Shown one piece after another: positions 1-8,606 of a stretch of 64,000 nt of DNA. The stretch spans positions 244,199 to 308,198 of the forward strand of contig NZ_LT574836.1 of assembly GCF_900086725.1 (NCBI RefSeq), given 5' to 3'. Source of the stretch: Bariatricus massiliensis (GTDB lineage Bacteria; Bacillota; Clostridia; Lachnospirales; Lachnospiraceae). Under the pieces are notes generated by a model. It did not search any database. It saw only the letters and a list, made by a program, of their open reading frames with translations, and was not told the DNA's origin. The stretch's first letter is position 1. Each line of letters starts with the position of its first letter. A program made the position numbers and the translations under genes.

Positions 1-1070
1 ATAAAGGAGGCCTCCGCCTCCATCCGTCTGTAAATCTTGGTATCATCAAATTCCTTGGGTTTGAACAGATATTCAAGAATTCTCTCACCGGACTGCCAAT
101 CGGCGGTGGAAAGGGTGGATCTGACTTTGATCCAAAGGGGAAGTCGGACCGTGAGGTAATGGCGTTCTGCCAGAGTTTTATGACAGAATTGTGTAAATAT
201 ATCGGCGCCGATACAGACGTTCCCGCTGGGGATATCGGTACGGGAGCGAGGGAAATCGGATATATGTACGGTCAGTATAAGCGTATCCGTGGACTGTCTG
301 AAGGTGTGCTCACAGGGAAGGGATTAAGTTATGGCGGCTCTCTGGCGCGTACAGAAGCTACCGGTTATGGTCTTTTATATCTGACGCAGGAGATGCTGAA
401 GCTGAATGGACATGAGCTTTCAGGAAAAACGGTGGCCGTATCCGGCTCGGGTAATGTTGCGATTTATGCGACGCAAAAAGCCCAGCAGCTGGGGGCGAAA
501 GTAGTAACGGTCAGCGATTCTACAGGATGGGTATATGATGCGGACGGAATTGATGTCGACGCATTGAAAGAAATCAAGGAAGTAAGCAGGGCCAGACTTA
601 CAGAATATAAGAGCTATCGACCTAATTCAGAGTATCATGAGGGGCGCGGCGTATGGTCTGTGAAGGTAGATATTGCACTCCCCTGTGCGACGCAGAATGA
701 GCTGCTGTTAGAGGATGCAAAACAACTGGTGGCAAATGGCTGTATTGCGGTAGCGGAAGGGGCCAATATGCCTACAACTCTTGAGGCGACAGAATATCTT
801 CAGGCGAACGGCGTGCTGTTCGCGCCGGGTAAAGCTGCCAACGCGGGTGGTGTGGCTACTTCAGCGCTGGAGATGTCCCAGAACAGCGAGAGGCTGAGCT
901 GGTCATTTGAAGAAGTAGACGCCAGACTGCAGAGAATCATGGTGGATATCTGCCATAATATGGCGGACGCGGCAGAGCGTTATGATGTAAAAGGAAATTA
1001 TGTGGCCGGCGCTAATATCGCTGGTTTCGAAAAAGTGGCCGATGCCATGACAGCGCAGGGAATCGTATAA
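1..1070 (+). CDS. gdhA: NADP-type glutamate dehydrogenase, 5' end missing
   Basis: Reversible reductive amination of 2-oxoglutarate to glutamate; cytoplasmic hexamer. The reading frame is open from base 3 to the TAA at 1068-1070, so the gene runs in from the left and roughly the first 100 residues are lacking. Visible are the substrate-binding segment KGGLRLHPSVN at the very start, GGGKGGSDFDPKGKSD, PAGDIGTGAREIGYMYGQYK, a Rossmann motif GSGNVAIYATQKAQ and ANAGGVATSALEMSQNS, all typical of the ~445-residue bacterial family. An internal ATG at 159 could be mistaken for a start, but family homology continues upstream of it. A weak inverted repeat follows the stop. Confidence 0.95.
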   Translation, partial: KGGLRLHPSVNLGIIKFLGFEQIFKNSLTGLPIGGGKGGSDFDPKGKSDREVMAFCQSFMTELCKYIGADTDVPAGDIGTGAREIGYMYGQYKRIRGLSEGVLTGKGLSYGGSLARTEATGYGLLYLTQEMLKLNGHELSGKTVAVSGSGNVAIYATQKAQQLGAKVVTVSDSTGWVYDADGIDVDALKEIKEVSRARLTEYKSYRPNSEYHEGRGVWSVKVDIALPCATQNELLLEDAKQLVANGCIAVAEGANMPTTLEATEYLQANGVLFAPGKAANAGGVATSALEMSQNSERLSWSFEEVDARLQRIMVDICHNMADAAERYDVKGNYVAGANIAGFEKVADAMTAQGIV

Positions 1071-1094
1071 AGAGAGAATATATGTTACTTACTG

Positions 1095-1124
1095 GAATCC
1101 GGGAGGAGGTTTCCGACCGGATTC
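1095..1124 (+). terminator. Possible hairpin after gdhA
   Basis: GAATCCGG (1095-1102) pairs with CCGGATTC (1117-1124) across a 14-base loop. No run of T follows at once, so it is a weak terminator candidate. The rest of 1125-1207 is A-rich and holds nothing else recognisable. Confidence 0.3.
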
Positions 1125-1207
1125 TGGATGGAAAGATGTGCATAAACTGTCAGAAAATTATTTGTTTTTCAAAAAAAAGATGAACTTTAAAAAAATACAA
1201 AAAACTG

Positions 1208-1237
1208 TTGACATTTGTTGAAAAATCATTGTATAAT
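1208..1237 (+). promoter_or_regulatory. SigA-type promoter of the tRNA pair
   Basis: TTGACA at 1208-1213 and TATAAT at 1232-1237 with 18 bp between, about 37 bp ahead of tRNA-Val. Near-consensus, as usual for stable RNA genes. Confidence 0.8.
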
Positions 1238-1273
1238 AGCAGAGCGAGTTGAGGACAACAACTTGTAAAATAT

Positions 1274-1346
1274 GGGATCATAGCTCAGCTGGGAGAGCAT
1301 CTGCCTTACAAGCAGAGGGTCATAGGTTCGAGCCCTATTGGTCCCA
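1274..1346 (+). tRNA. tRNA-Val (anticodon TAC)
   Basis: 73-base cloverleaf. Acceptor GGGATCA pairs with TGGTCCC, D arm GCTC/GAGC, anticodon loop CTTACAA giving TAC, and T loop TTCGAGC. CCA is not encoded. Cotranscribed with the tRNA-Met 34 bp downstream. Confidence 0.95.
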
Positions 1347-1380
1347 TTTTACAGCTAAAAAGCTGTTGACAATTAAATAT

Positions 1381-1454
1381 GGCGGGATAGCTCAGTTGGC
1401 TAGAGCATACGGTTCATACCCGTAGTGTCGCTGGTTCGAATCCAGTTCCCGCTA
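1381..1454 (+). tRNA. tRNA-Met (anticodon CAT, elongator type)
   Basis: 74 bases. Acceptor GGCGGGA/TCCCGCT (first pair G-T), anticodon loop TTCATAC giving CAT, and T loop TTCGAAT. The normal first acceptor pair and the lack of three G-C pairs at the base of the anticodon stem argue for the elongator rather than the initiator. A CAT anticodon modified to lysidine (tRNA-Ile2) cannot be excluded by sequence reading alone. Confidence 0.85.
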
Positions 1455-1459
1455 CTTAG

Positions 1460-1487
1460 AAACCCTTGTATATTTGCAAGGGTTTTT
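1460..1487 (+). terminator. Rho-independent terminator of the tRNA operon
   Basis: AAACCCTTG (1460-1468) and CAAGGGTTT (1477-1485) form a 9-bp stem with an 8-base loop followed by T residues. Confidence 0.9.
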
Positions 1488-1519
1488 CATATATCTGGGT
1501 ATATTACTAAGGAGAAAAG

Positions 1520-2881
1520 ATGAGGACAAGTAAGCTTACTGAAGGAAAAATATGGAGTACACTGTTAAATTTTGCGATTCCCTTTCTTATGGCCAGCCTG
1601 CTTCAGGCGCTCTATGGGGCGGCGGATTTATTCATGGTAGGACAGTTCGCGGACTCTGCGGCTGTATCTGCTGTTGCCAGTGGAAGCCAGATTATGCAGA
1701 CGCTCACGGGAGTCGTGCTGGGAATATCCACAGGAGGGACAGTTCTGATCGGCCGGTATATTGGCGCAAAGGATGAAGAAGGTGCGGCCAGAGCAGTGGG
1801 AACGATGTGCATCGTTTTTGCGGGATTGGCGCTGCTTCTGACACCGCTTATGACCGCGGCGAGCGGCGGGGTTGTCACATTGATGCAGATGCCGACGGAA
1901 GCGGTGCATTATGCCAAAGAGTATTTGTTTATCTGCTCCTGTGGGATTCCGTTCATTATTGGATATAATGCGGTCAGTGGTATCTTCCGTGGGATGGGGG
2001 ATTCCCGCACTCCGGTTTATTTTATCGCCTTGGCGTGTGTGGTTAACGTAGGGCTGGATTATCTACTGGTTGCCAGATTGCATATGGCGGCGGCAGGAGC
2101 GGCTGCTGCCACGATTACGGCGCAGGCTGTCAGCTTTTTGGCGGCGCTTTTCTATATGGTGAAGAGAGGACTGGCCTTTCCGTTCGGGCGGAGGCATCTT
2201 CGGTTTCATACGCCCTCGGCGGTCTTCATTTTCAAAGTAGGCTGTCCGCTGGCGCTTCAGGATGCCCTTGTCAACATGTCGTTTCTGATTATTACGGCAA
2301 TTGTCAACAGTATGGGGGTAATCGCCTCGGCGTCGGTAGGTGTAGTAGAAAAGATATTGGGATTCGCTATGCTGCCGCCGGGAGCATTTTCTTCTGCGGT
2401 GGCGACTATGACGGCACAGAATATAGGAGCAGGTAAGCCGAAACGGGCTCTTCGGGGACTTCAATTTGGAATTTTGTATTCCCTGATATTTGGTGTGATT
2501 GTATTTGTGACGGCTCAAATCACGCCGGAGACAATCACTTCTATTTTTACGACGGATCGTCTGGTCGTGGAGGGGGCTGCCCGGTATTTTCAATCATTTT
2601 CCATCGATTGTATGCTGGTCGCGTTCGTGTTCAATATGAACGCCTATTTCAGCGGGTGTGGAAGGTCTGTCATTTCAATGGTGCATAGCCTGCTGGCAAC
2701 ATTCTGTGTGAGGATACCGGTATCCTATTTCGTGAGCCGGATGGAAGGGAGCACCAATGAAATTTTGAGGATGCTTGGATTTGCCGTACCTATGGCAACA
2801 GCATTTTCGCTGGCTGTGTGTACCGTATATTTTATATGGCAGAAAAAGCGTGGCAATTCTAACGTAGATGTGATAAAATAG
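1520..2881 (+). CDS. MATE family multidrug/cation exporter
   Basis: Integral membrane antiporter of the MATE (DinF/NorM-like) family that exports organic cations or drugs using Na+ or H+. The 453 residues are close to the family norm of ~450 and are almost wholly hydrophobic with the expected twelve helices in two related halves. The N-terminal segment has the typical WSTLLNFAIPFLMASLLQA and FMVGQF pattern. The ATG at 1520 has AAGGAG upstream. It stands alone after the tRNA terminator and is followed 34 bp on by a small membrane protein. Substrate unknown. A second MATE gene lies at 33415. Confidence 0.9.
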   Translation: MRTSKLTEGKIWSTLLNFAIPFLMASLLQALYGAADLFMVGQFADSAAVSAVASGSQIMQTLTGVVLGISTGGTVLIGRYIGAKDEEGAARAVGTMCIVFAGLALLLTPLMTAASGGVVTLMQMPTEAVHYAKEYLFICSCGIPFIIGYNAVSGIFRGMGDSRTPVYFIALACVVNVGLDYLLVARLHMAAAGAAAATITAQAVSFLAALFYMVKRGLAFPFGRRHLRFHTPSAVFIFKVGCPLALQDALVNMSFLIITAIVNSMGVIASASVGVVEKILGFAMLPPGAFSSAVATMTAQNIGAGKPKRALRGLQFGILYSLIFGVIVFVTAQITPETITSIFTTDRLVVEGAARYFQSFSIDCMLVAFVFNMNAYFSGCGRSVISMVHSLLATFCVRIPVSYFVSRMEGSTNEILRMLGFAVPMATAFSLAVCTVYFIWQKKRGNSNVDVIK

Positions 2882-2914
2882 GACAATGAGCAAAGAATAC
2901 ACGGAGGAAAAAAG

Positions 2915-3238
2915 ATGCAGACAAGGACAAGAAAAATATTTATGGCGTTCGTGGGCGCATATTTAGTATATATGGGAGTTCAGTTGGTGAACAGCGCTGT
3001 CAAAGGCAATCCACAGAATAAGATTTTATTTATTATATGCGGTGTGGTCTTTGCGCTGTTCGGCGCTGCTACCGTCATATTTAATATCAAGGAATATATA
3101 AAGGCCGGTAAGGAAGAACAGGAAGCATTGGACGAAGTTGAGGACGACAGCAATTCCGGACAAGACGACGATGATTCCGGACAGAACGATGGTGCCGGGG
3201 AGCAGGAAGAAGATAAGGATTCTGAAGAAGGGAAATAG
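2915..3238 (+). CDS. Small two-helix membrane protein with acidic tail
   Basis: 107 residues, family not recognised. Two hydrophobic segments (about residues 8-27 and 38-58) are followed by a highly acidic, Asp/Glu/Ser/Gln-rich tail (about residues 65-107) that is probably disordered. The helical hairpin followed by a low-complexity tail suggests a membrane-anchored protein with the tail in the cytoplasm, but no function can be stated. Start ATG 2915 has GGAGGAAAA before it. It ends 7 bp before ispF and is probably cotranscribed with it. Confidence 0.7.
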   Translation: MQTRTRKIFMAFVGAYLVYMGVQLVNSAVKGNPQNKILFIICGVVFALFGAATVIFNIKEYIKAGKEEQEALDEVEDDSNSGQDDDDSGQNDGAGEQEEDKDSEEGK

Positions 3239-3245
3239 ACAATAT

Positions 3246-3794
3246 ATGAGAGTTGGAATGGGTTACGATGTCCATAAGCTGGTAGAAGGACGGGAGTTGA
3301 TTTTAGGAGGGGTGAGGATTCCTTATGAAAAGGGCCTTCTCGGCCATTCTGATGCTGATGTCCTGCTGCACGCTGTCATGGACGCACTTCTCGGAGCGGC
3401 GACCCTTGGCGATATTGGAAAGCATTTTCCTGATACCGATGCTGAGTATAAGGGAATATCCAGTATAGAGCTTTTGAAGCGTGTGGGAAAGCTGCTGGAT
3501 GATGAGATGTACATTGTGGAAAATATTGATGCGACAATCATTGCACAGCGCCCGAAGATGCGGCCTTATATCCAAGAGATGGAGGCCAATATTGCGGCGG
3601 CCTTAGGGATTCGTGATAATCAGGTCAATATAAAGGCGACTACAGAAGAGGGGCTTGGGTTTACCGGAAGTGGTGAAGGCATTTCTTCACAGGCAATCTG
3701 CGCGATTGAGAAGCTCACCAATCTTAGGAGTGTGGATGTCACGCAGGTAAGCCGTTCTTGTGCCGGATGCGGGGGCTGCGCCTATGATTCTTAA
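3246..3794 (+). CDS. ispF: 2-C-methyl-D-erythritol 2,4-cyclodiphosphate synthase with Cys-rich tail
   Basis: Fifth step of the MEP isoprenoid pathway, forming the cyclodiphosphate with release of CMP; cytoplasmic trimer. The start ATG 3246 gives MRVGMGYDVHKL, which matches IspF N-termini. An upstream in-frame ATG at 3138 lies inside the preceding gene and is rejected. Metal ligands are seen in GYDVH and LLHAVMDALLGA, with DIGKHFPDTD and the TTEEGLGFTG loop. At 182 residues it is about 24 longer than usual. The extra C-terminal part ends in CAGCGGC, and the last 11 bases overlap the next gene. Confidence 0.95.
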   Translation: MRVGMGYDVHKLVEGRELILGGVRIPYEKGLLGHSDADVLLHAVMDALLGAATLGDIGKHFPDTDAEYKGISSIELLKRVGKLLDDEMYIVENIDATIIAQRPKMRPYIQEMEANIAAALGIRDNQVNIKATTEEGLGFTGSGEGISSQAICAIEKLTNLRSVDVTQVSRSCAGCGGCAYDS

Positions 3795-4935
3795 GAGATT
3801 AAAGCAGAGTGAGAATCTGTTGACAAGGCCTTTGTGGGAGCGGGTGTTCGATGAAGACACGCAGGCTTTCGTCGAATATTATTATACAGAGAAGATCAAA
3901 GACAATGATATTTATGTGATAGAGACCGATGGTGCCATACGCTCTATGATTCATTTGAACCCTTACGTTCTGCATGTAGGGCCAAGAGAAGTGGCAGGCC
4001 GCTATATTGTCGGGGTTGCTACCGACATTTTGTGCAGAGGACAGGGATATATGACCGAGCTGCTGAAAAAGTCTATGCGGGACATGTACACGGCACATCT
4101 TCCGTTCACCTTTTTGATGCCTGCGGATGAGAAGATTTATTATCCCCATCATTTCCGCTTTATATATGCGGCGGAGCAATGGCGGATTTCATTGTGTCCG
4201 GATGAGGAGACAGAACAGGAGATTCATGCAGAGCCTCTTCTTACGAATGCTATGAAAGCCTCGGAGCGGGCAGGGAATAAGATAGAGCTGCGCAGGGCGG
4301 AGAAAGTGGACTGCAAACGCATGTCAGAGTTCGCTGAATATCTGCTGCGCGATACTTGCCAAGTGTACGCCAAACGTGACCGCAGATATTATGAGAGGCT
4401 TTTGGAGGAACAGATTAGTCAAAAGGGCGGAATCATGATTGCGGAGGAAGATGACTCCATCAAGGGAATGTTTATTTATGATGATGAAGCAGGCTTTTCT
4501 GTGCGGGAGCCCATGACTGCTCCCGGATATGAGTTGGTGTTCGAAGAACTGGGAATTCGGTTCGAGAAACAGCCGAAGAAAAAACCTATCATAATGGCCA
4601 GACTGCTTCACATAGAGACTTTGCTTTCCTGTATGGTGTGCTGGGAGGAGATGAATGTCAAATTCTGGCTGGTAGACCCTTTAATACAAGAAAACAATAA
4701 GCTGTTTATGATAAAAGGCAATTGTGAGCATCTTGTGGTGCGCACGAAACCTGCCGTGAAGCCGGAGGATGACGTACAGCTTATCAGTATCAGCGCGCTG
4801 GCAAGTATTTTGTTCGGTTACAAGTCGCTGGAGGCCATTGAGAAAGAGGAACAGGAGACATTTTCGGATGAGTTTAAAGGCGAGATGCGCAAACTGGTCC
4901 CGCTGCAGAATGTTTTTCTCAATGAAATTGTATAG
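3784..4935 (+). CDS. GNAT acetyltransferase, Eis-like
   Basis: N-acetyltransferase of 383 residues. The N-terminal GNAT fold shows the acetyl-CoA loop VATDILCRGQGYMTELL (about residues 75-91). A middle region of the Eis type follows, and the C-terminal ~100 residues resemble the sterol-carrier-like domain found in Eis proteins. Substrate not predictable; relatives act on amines of peptides, polyamines or aminoglycosides. I chose ATG 3784 (MILKRLKQ) because the upstream ATG at 3760 would extend 24 bases further into ispF. It overlaps ispF by 11 bp, implying translational coupling. Confidence 0.8.
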   Translation: MILKRLKQSENLLTRPLWERVFDEDTQAFVEYYYTEKIKDNDIYVIETDGAIRSMIHLNPYVLHVGPREVAGRYIVGVATDILCRGQGYMTELLKKSMRDMYTAHLPFTFLMPADEKIYYPHHFRFIYAAEQWRISLCPDEETEQEIHAEPLLTNAMKASERAGNKIELRRAEKVDCKRMSEFAEYLLRDTCQVYAKRDRRYYERLLEEQISQKGGIMIAEEDDSIKGMFIYDDEAGFSVREPMTAPGYELVFEELGIRFEKQPKKKPIIMARLLHIETLLSCMVCWEEMNVKFWLVDPLIQENNKLFMIKGNCEHLVVRTKPAVKPEDDVQLISISALASILFGYKSLEAIEKEEQETFSDEFKGEMRKLVPLQNVFLNEIV

Positions 4936-4943
4936 GTTCATGG

Positions 4944-4972
4944 TTGACAAAATAAAATAATTCGCATAGTAT
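4944..4972 (+). promoter_or_regulatory. Promoter of the cys T-box operon
   Basis: TTGACA 4944-4949, 17 bp, then TAGTAT 4967-4972, immediately downstream of the acetyltransferase stop. Confidence 0.7.
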
Positions 4973-4979
4973 ATAACTA

Positions 4980-5260
4980 GATATGGGATATAAAGAAGAA
5001 AGACGAGGAACGAAAAGAGTAACATTCCGGAAGCTTGAAAGAGAGGGACTGTCACCGGCTGAGAGCAGACCTGAAGATAGGGAGTGTGAAGTGCATTCGG
5101 GAGTTGATTCGGCGAACTGCTAATTTGGCATAGTAGCCGGGTACGGAGCGCATCCGTTACATGCAGCAAGTGAAAGGTTAGAAAAGTTTTAATCTTTTAA
5201 TAGAGTGGAACCGCGGATAGACTTCGTCTCTGGATTTTTAGAGACGAAGTTTTCTTTTTT
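4980..5260 (+). promoter_or_regulatory. T-box leader, cysteine specifier (TGC)
   Basis: Transcription attenuator that reads uncharged tRNA-Cys. The conserved T-box core AGAGTGGAACCGCGG lies at 5202-5216. A terminator follows: ACTTCGTCTC (5221-5230) pairs with GAGACGAAGT (5241-5250), then a T-rich run. The stem I 3' side contains GAAG-TGC-A (specifier TGC, 5092-5094), which is Cys and fits the downstream cysE and cysS. The specifier was placed by comparison with the second T-box of this window, where GAAG-ACT-A occupies the same position. Confidence 0.93.
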
Positions 5261-5278
5261 TAAAAAGGAGTTGATTAA

Positions 5279-5959
5279 GTGGGGATTATTTCGTATATCA
5301 GAGATGAGATTGCGGTAGTCAGAGACAGGGACCCTGCAATTAAGTCTGGCATGGAAGTACTGCTGTATCCAAGCTTTAAGGTGATACTGCATTACAGACT
5401 TGCCCACAAATTATTTTTGAAGAAGCATTATTTTTTGGCCCGCTGGATATCCCAAAGGGCGGTGCGCAAGACGGGGATTGAGATACATCCGGGAGCGCAG
5501 ATCGGAAAAGGATTGTTTATTGACCACGGCAGCGGTGTGATTATTGGAGAGACCGCTATCCTTGGGGATAATGTGACACTGTATCAAGGAGTTACGCTCG
5601 GGGGCACTGGCAAGGAGCAGGGAAAGCGCCATCCTACGTTGGAGGACAATGTTATGGTCAGTGCTGGTGCCAAGGTTCTTGGCTCTTTCACGGTAGGAAG
5701 GAATTCAAAGATAGGAGCCGGCTCTGTGGTGATTGAGGAAGTTCCGCCCAATTGCACGGTCGTCGGAGTGCCGGGGAGAGTCGTAAGGATGGGGGATCAG
5801 AAGCTGCCCAGAGCAGAACTTGACCAAATCCATCTGCCCGATCCGGTGCTCAACGATATCAGGGAGCTTCAGGCAGACAACCGGAGGCTGAAAAGGAAAC
5901 TTGATGAATTGGAAAAGAAAATAAATAAAGAAGAGGTAGAGACAAATGAAAGTATTTAA
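5279..5959 (+). CDS. cysE: Serine O-acetyltransferase
   Basis: First step of cysteine synthesis, L-serine + acetyl-CoA to O-acetylserine; cytoplasmic. 226 residues with an N-terminal helical region and a left-handed beta-helix of hexapeptide repeats (about residues 60-165). The catalytic histidines lie in FIDHGSG and GKRHPT, and the acceptor loop is VTLGGTGKEQGK. The start is GTG at 5279, 8 bases after AAGGAG. The C-terminus (about residues 185-226) is a charged helix, longer than usual. It overlaps cysS by 14 bp. The T-box upstream makes expression rise when tRNA-Cys is uncharged. Confidence 0.95.
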   Translation: MGIISYIRDEIAVVRDRDPAIKSGMEVLLYPSFKVILHYRLAHKLFLKKHYFLARWISQRAVRKTGIEIHPGAQIGKGLFIDHGSGVIIGETAILGDNVTLYQGVTLGGTGKEQGKRHPTLEDNVMVSAGAKVLGSFTVGRNSKIGAGSVVIEEVPPNCTVVGVPGRVVRMGDQKLPRAELDQIHLPDPVLNDIRELQADNRRLKRKLDELEKKINKEEVETNESI

Positions 5960-7352
5960 CACACTGTCAAAAAAAAAGGAAGAATTTATACCGCTGGAGG
6001 AAGGCAAGGTTAAGATGTATGTCTGCGGACCTACAGTCTATAACTTTATCCATATTGGAAATGCAAGGCCGATGATTGTATTTGATACAGTGCGTCGGTA
6101 CTTTGAATACAAAGGCTATGAGGTAAATTTTGTATCAAATTTTACAGATGTAGATGATAAGATTATTAAAAAAGCGATTGAAGAAGGCGTGTCCGCGCAG
6201 GAAATATCACAGCGCTATATCGAAGAATGCAAAAAAGACATGGCCGGCATGAATGTCAAATCGGCCACGAAGCATCCGCTGGCTACAGAGGAGATCTGCG
6301 GGATGGTGGAAATGATTGAGGATTTAATAGAAAAAGGATACGCTTACGAGAAGAACGGCACGGTGTATTTCCGCACGAGAAAGTTTTCGGAATATGGAAA
6401 GCTTTCCCATAAGAATTTGGATGACTTAAGGTCGGGGGGGCGTTCTCTGCTGGTGAGCGGGGAGGATGAAAAGGAAGACCCGCTTGATTTCGTGCTCTGG
6501 AAGCCGAAAAAAGAAGGCGAGCCGGCGTGGGAATCTCCGTGGTGCGACGGGCGGCCGGGGTGGCATATCGAGTGTTCTGTCATGTCGAAAAAATATTTGG
6601 GTGAACAGATAGATATCCATGCGGGCGGGGAGGATCTTGTATTTCCCCACCATGAAAATGAGATTGCCCAGAGCGAGGCTTCTAACGGAAAAGAATTTGC
6701 AAAATATTGGATGCACAATGCATTCTTAAATATTGATAACCGTAAGATGTCGAAATCTCTTGGCAATTTCCGCACGGTCCGGGAAATCAGCGAACAGTAT
6801 GACCTTCAAGTGCTTCGTTTCTTCATGCTGAGCGCTCATTACAGAAGTCCGCTGAACTTCAGCGCCGATTTGATGGAGGCCTCTAAGAACGGTCTGGAGC
6901 GTATTGTCAATGCGGCGGATAATCTGAAGCATCTCTTGGGTGTGGCGCAGACAGAGAAGATGACTGGCGAAGAGCAGGATAAGTTTGAAAGGACACAGGA
7001 GTATGTAGCCGCGTTCGAAGCGGCGATGGACGATGATTTCAACACGGCAGATGCGGTCGCAGCTATTTTTGATTTGGTAAAATACAGTAACACTACGGCG
7101 GATGCTGCAAGTTCCAAGGAATACCTGCAGAACCTCCTTGATTTGATCGTGAAGCTTGCGGATGTTCTGGGGCTGATTGTGGATAAGAAGGAAGAGCTTC
7201 TTGACGCGGAGATAGAGAAGCTGATCGAGGAGCGTCAGGCGGCAAGAAAAGCGAAGGATTTTGCGAGAGCAGATGAAATACGTGATAAATTATTAGAGAT
7301 GGGGATTATCTTAAAAGATACCCGTGAAGGAGTGCAATGGAAAAAAGCGTAA
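5946..7352 (+). CDS. cysS: Cysteinyl-tRNA synthetase
   Basis: Class I synthetase charging tRNA-Cys; zinc enzyme. 468 residues, normal length. Signature HIGN in YNFIHIGNARPM (the family's HIGH), zinc ligands in MYVCGP, WHIECSVMS and FPHHENE, and KMSKSLGNF. Second gene of the cysteine T-box operon; its start lies inside the cysE end and its stop lies 16 bp inside mrnC, so translation is tightly coupled. Confidence 0.97.
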   Translation: MKVFNTLSKKKEEFIPLEEGKVKMYVCGPTVYNFIHIGNARPMIVFDTVRRYFEYKGYEVNFVSNFTDVDDKIIKKAIEEGVSAQEISQRYIEECKKDMAGMNVKSATKHPLATEEICGMVEMIEDLIEKGYAYEKNGTVYFRTRKFSEYGKLSHKNLDDLRSGGRSLLVSGEDEKEDPLDFVLWKPKKEGEPAWESPWCDGRPGWHIECSVMSKKYLGEQIDIHAGGEDLVFPHHENEIAQSEASNGKEFAKYWMHNAFLNIDNRKMSKSLGNFRTVREISEQYDLQVLRFFMLSAHYRSPLNFSADLMEASKNGLERIVNAADNLKHLLGVAQTEKMTGEEQDKFERTQEYVAAFEAAMDDDFNTADAVAAIFDLVKYSNTTADAASSKEYLQNLLDLIVKLADVLGLIVDKKEELLDAEIEKLIEERQAARKAKDFARADEIRDKLLEMGIILKDTREGVQWKKA

Positions 7353-7795
7353 GTTTTGAGCTGGATTCTTATATGTGCGAGCTGTTTGAATTGGAAGAGG
7401 TGGATGCAGCCAGTTATTCACCTCTTACTTTGGCATATATTGGGGACAGTATTTATGATTTAATTATTAAAACACTGGTAATCAATGAGGGCAATAAGCC
7501 GGTCAAAAAACTGCATAAAGAGACAAGTAGGATGGTACAGGCCTCGGCCCAGTCAGAGATGATGAGAATACTGCAGCCTCTTTTGACAGAGGAGGAGCAT
7601 GCGGTGTATAAACGTGGGAGAAATTCTAAAAGCGTCTCCCCGGCAAAGAACCAATCGGTTACGGATTACAGGAGAGCTACCGGGTTTGAGGCGCTGATGG
7701 GGTGGCTGTATTTGAAAAAGGATTATAAGCGCATGCTGGATTTAGTTAGAATGGGGCTGGAAAGCTTGGATGAGAAACAGGCGGTCGAGGAGTAA
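7337..7795 (+). CDS. mrnC: Mini-ribonuclease III
   Basis: RNase III-like enzyme without the double-stranded RNA-binding domain that matures 23S rRNA in Firmicutes. 152 residues, the family's size. The catalytic core is LAYIGDSIYDLIIKT (about residues 28-42) and the second acidic region EALMGWLYLKKDY (about residues 117-129). The order cysS-mrnC-rlmB is conserved in Firmicutes and supports the call. Overlaps cysS by 16 bp. Confidence 0.95.
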   Translation: MEKSVSFELDSYMCELFELEEVDAASYSPLTLAYIGDSIYDLIIKTLVINEGNKPVKKLHKETSRMVQASAQSEMMRILQPLLTEEEHAVYKRGRNSKSVSPAKNQSVTDYRRATGFEALMGWLYLKKDYKRMLDLVRMGLESLDEKQAVEE

Positions 7796-7838
7796 GAGCG
7801 TACTGGCTGTAGTGAAAATAAGGAAAGGCAGGGAAATC

Positions 7839-8591
7839 ATGCTGGAAGAAAATGGAGTAAAGAGTTTGGTGATCGAAGGGCGCAACGCGGTGCTGGAGGC
7901 ATTTCGCTCCGGCAAGCCCATCGACAAGGTATATATATTGGACGGTTGTCAGGACGGGCCGATACGCACCATAGTGAGAGAGGCAAAAAAGCACGATACA
8001 ATTATCAATTTTGTCACAAAAGAGCGTCTGAACCAGATGTCGGAGACGGGAAAACATCAAGGAGCTATCGCGCTGGCGGCAGCCTATGAATATGCAGAAG
8101 TGGAAGACATGCTGGATTTGGCAAAGAAACGCGGGGAGGAGCCGTTCTTGATACTGCTGGACAATATTGAGGACCCCCATAATCTGGGAGCAATCATCCG
8201 TACTGCTAATCTGGCGGGGGCGCACGGAGTGATTATTCCTAAGCGGAGAGCGGCAGGACTTACGGCTACGGTGGCCAAGACTTCTGCGGGAGCGCTCAAT
8301 TATACACCGGTTGCCAAGGTCACGAATCTAGTGAAAACGATGGAGGAGCTGAAGGAGAAAGGCCTCTGGTTTGTATGTGCAGATATGGAGGGGGAGGTGA
8401 TGTACCGTGTGAACCTTAAGGGCCCCATCGGTCTGGTCATCGGCAATGAAGGAGAAGGGGTTGGACGGCTGGTGAAAGAGACATGTGATATGACCGCGTC
8501 TATTCCAATGAAGGGGGATATTGACTCTCTGAATGCATCCGTTGCGGCAGGAGTTCTGGCTTACGAGATCGTCCGGCAAAGAATGGCATAG
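7839..8591 (+). CDS. rlmB: 23S rRNA 2'-O-methyltransferase, RlmB/TrmH type
   Basis: SPOUT-class SAM-dependent methyltransferase that modifies a ribose in 23S rRNA (G2251 in E. coli). 250 residues. N-terminal substrate-binding domain with VIEGRNAVLEAF, then the knot motifs NIEDPHNLGAIIRTAN, LVIGNEGEGV and DSLNASVAAGVLAYE. ATG 7839 is preferred (MLEENGVK, with AGGAAAGG ahead of it). An upstream in-frame ATG at 7770 would overlap mrnC by 26 bp and add residues unlike the family. Confidence 0.92.
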   Translation: MLEENGVKSLVIEGRNAVLEAFRSGKPIDKVYILDGCQDGPIRTIVREAKKHDTIINFVTKERLNQMSETGKHQGAIALAAAYEYAEVEDMLDLAKKRGEEPFLILLDNIEDPHNLGAIIRTANLAGAHGVIIPKRRAAGLTATVAKTSAGALNYTPVAKVTNLVKTMEELKEKGLWFVCADMEGEVMYRVNLKGPIGLVIGNEGEGVGRLVKETCDMTASIPMKGDIDSLNASVAAGVLAYEIVRQRMA

Positions 8592-8606
8592 TAAAGGTTG
8601 GCGGAT

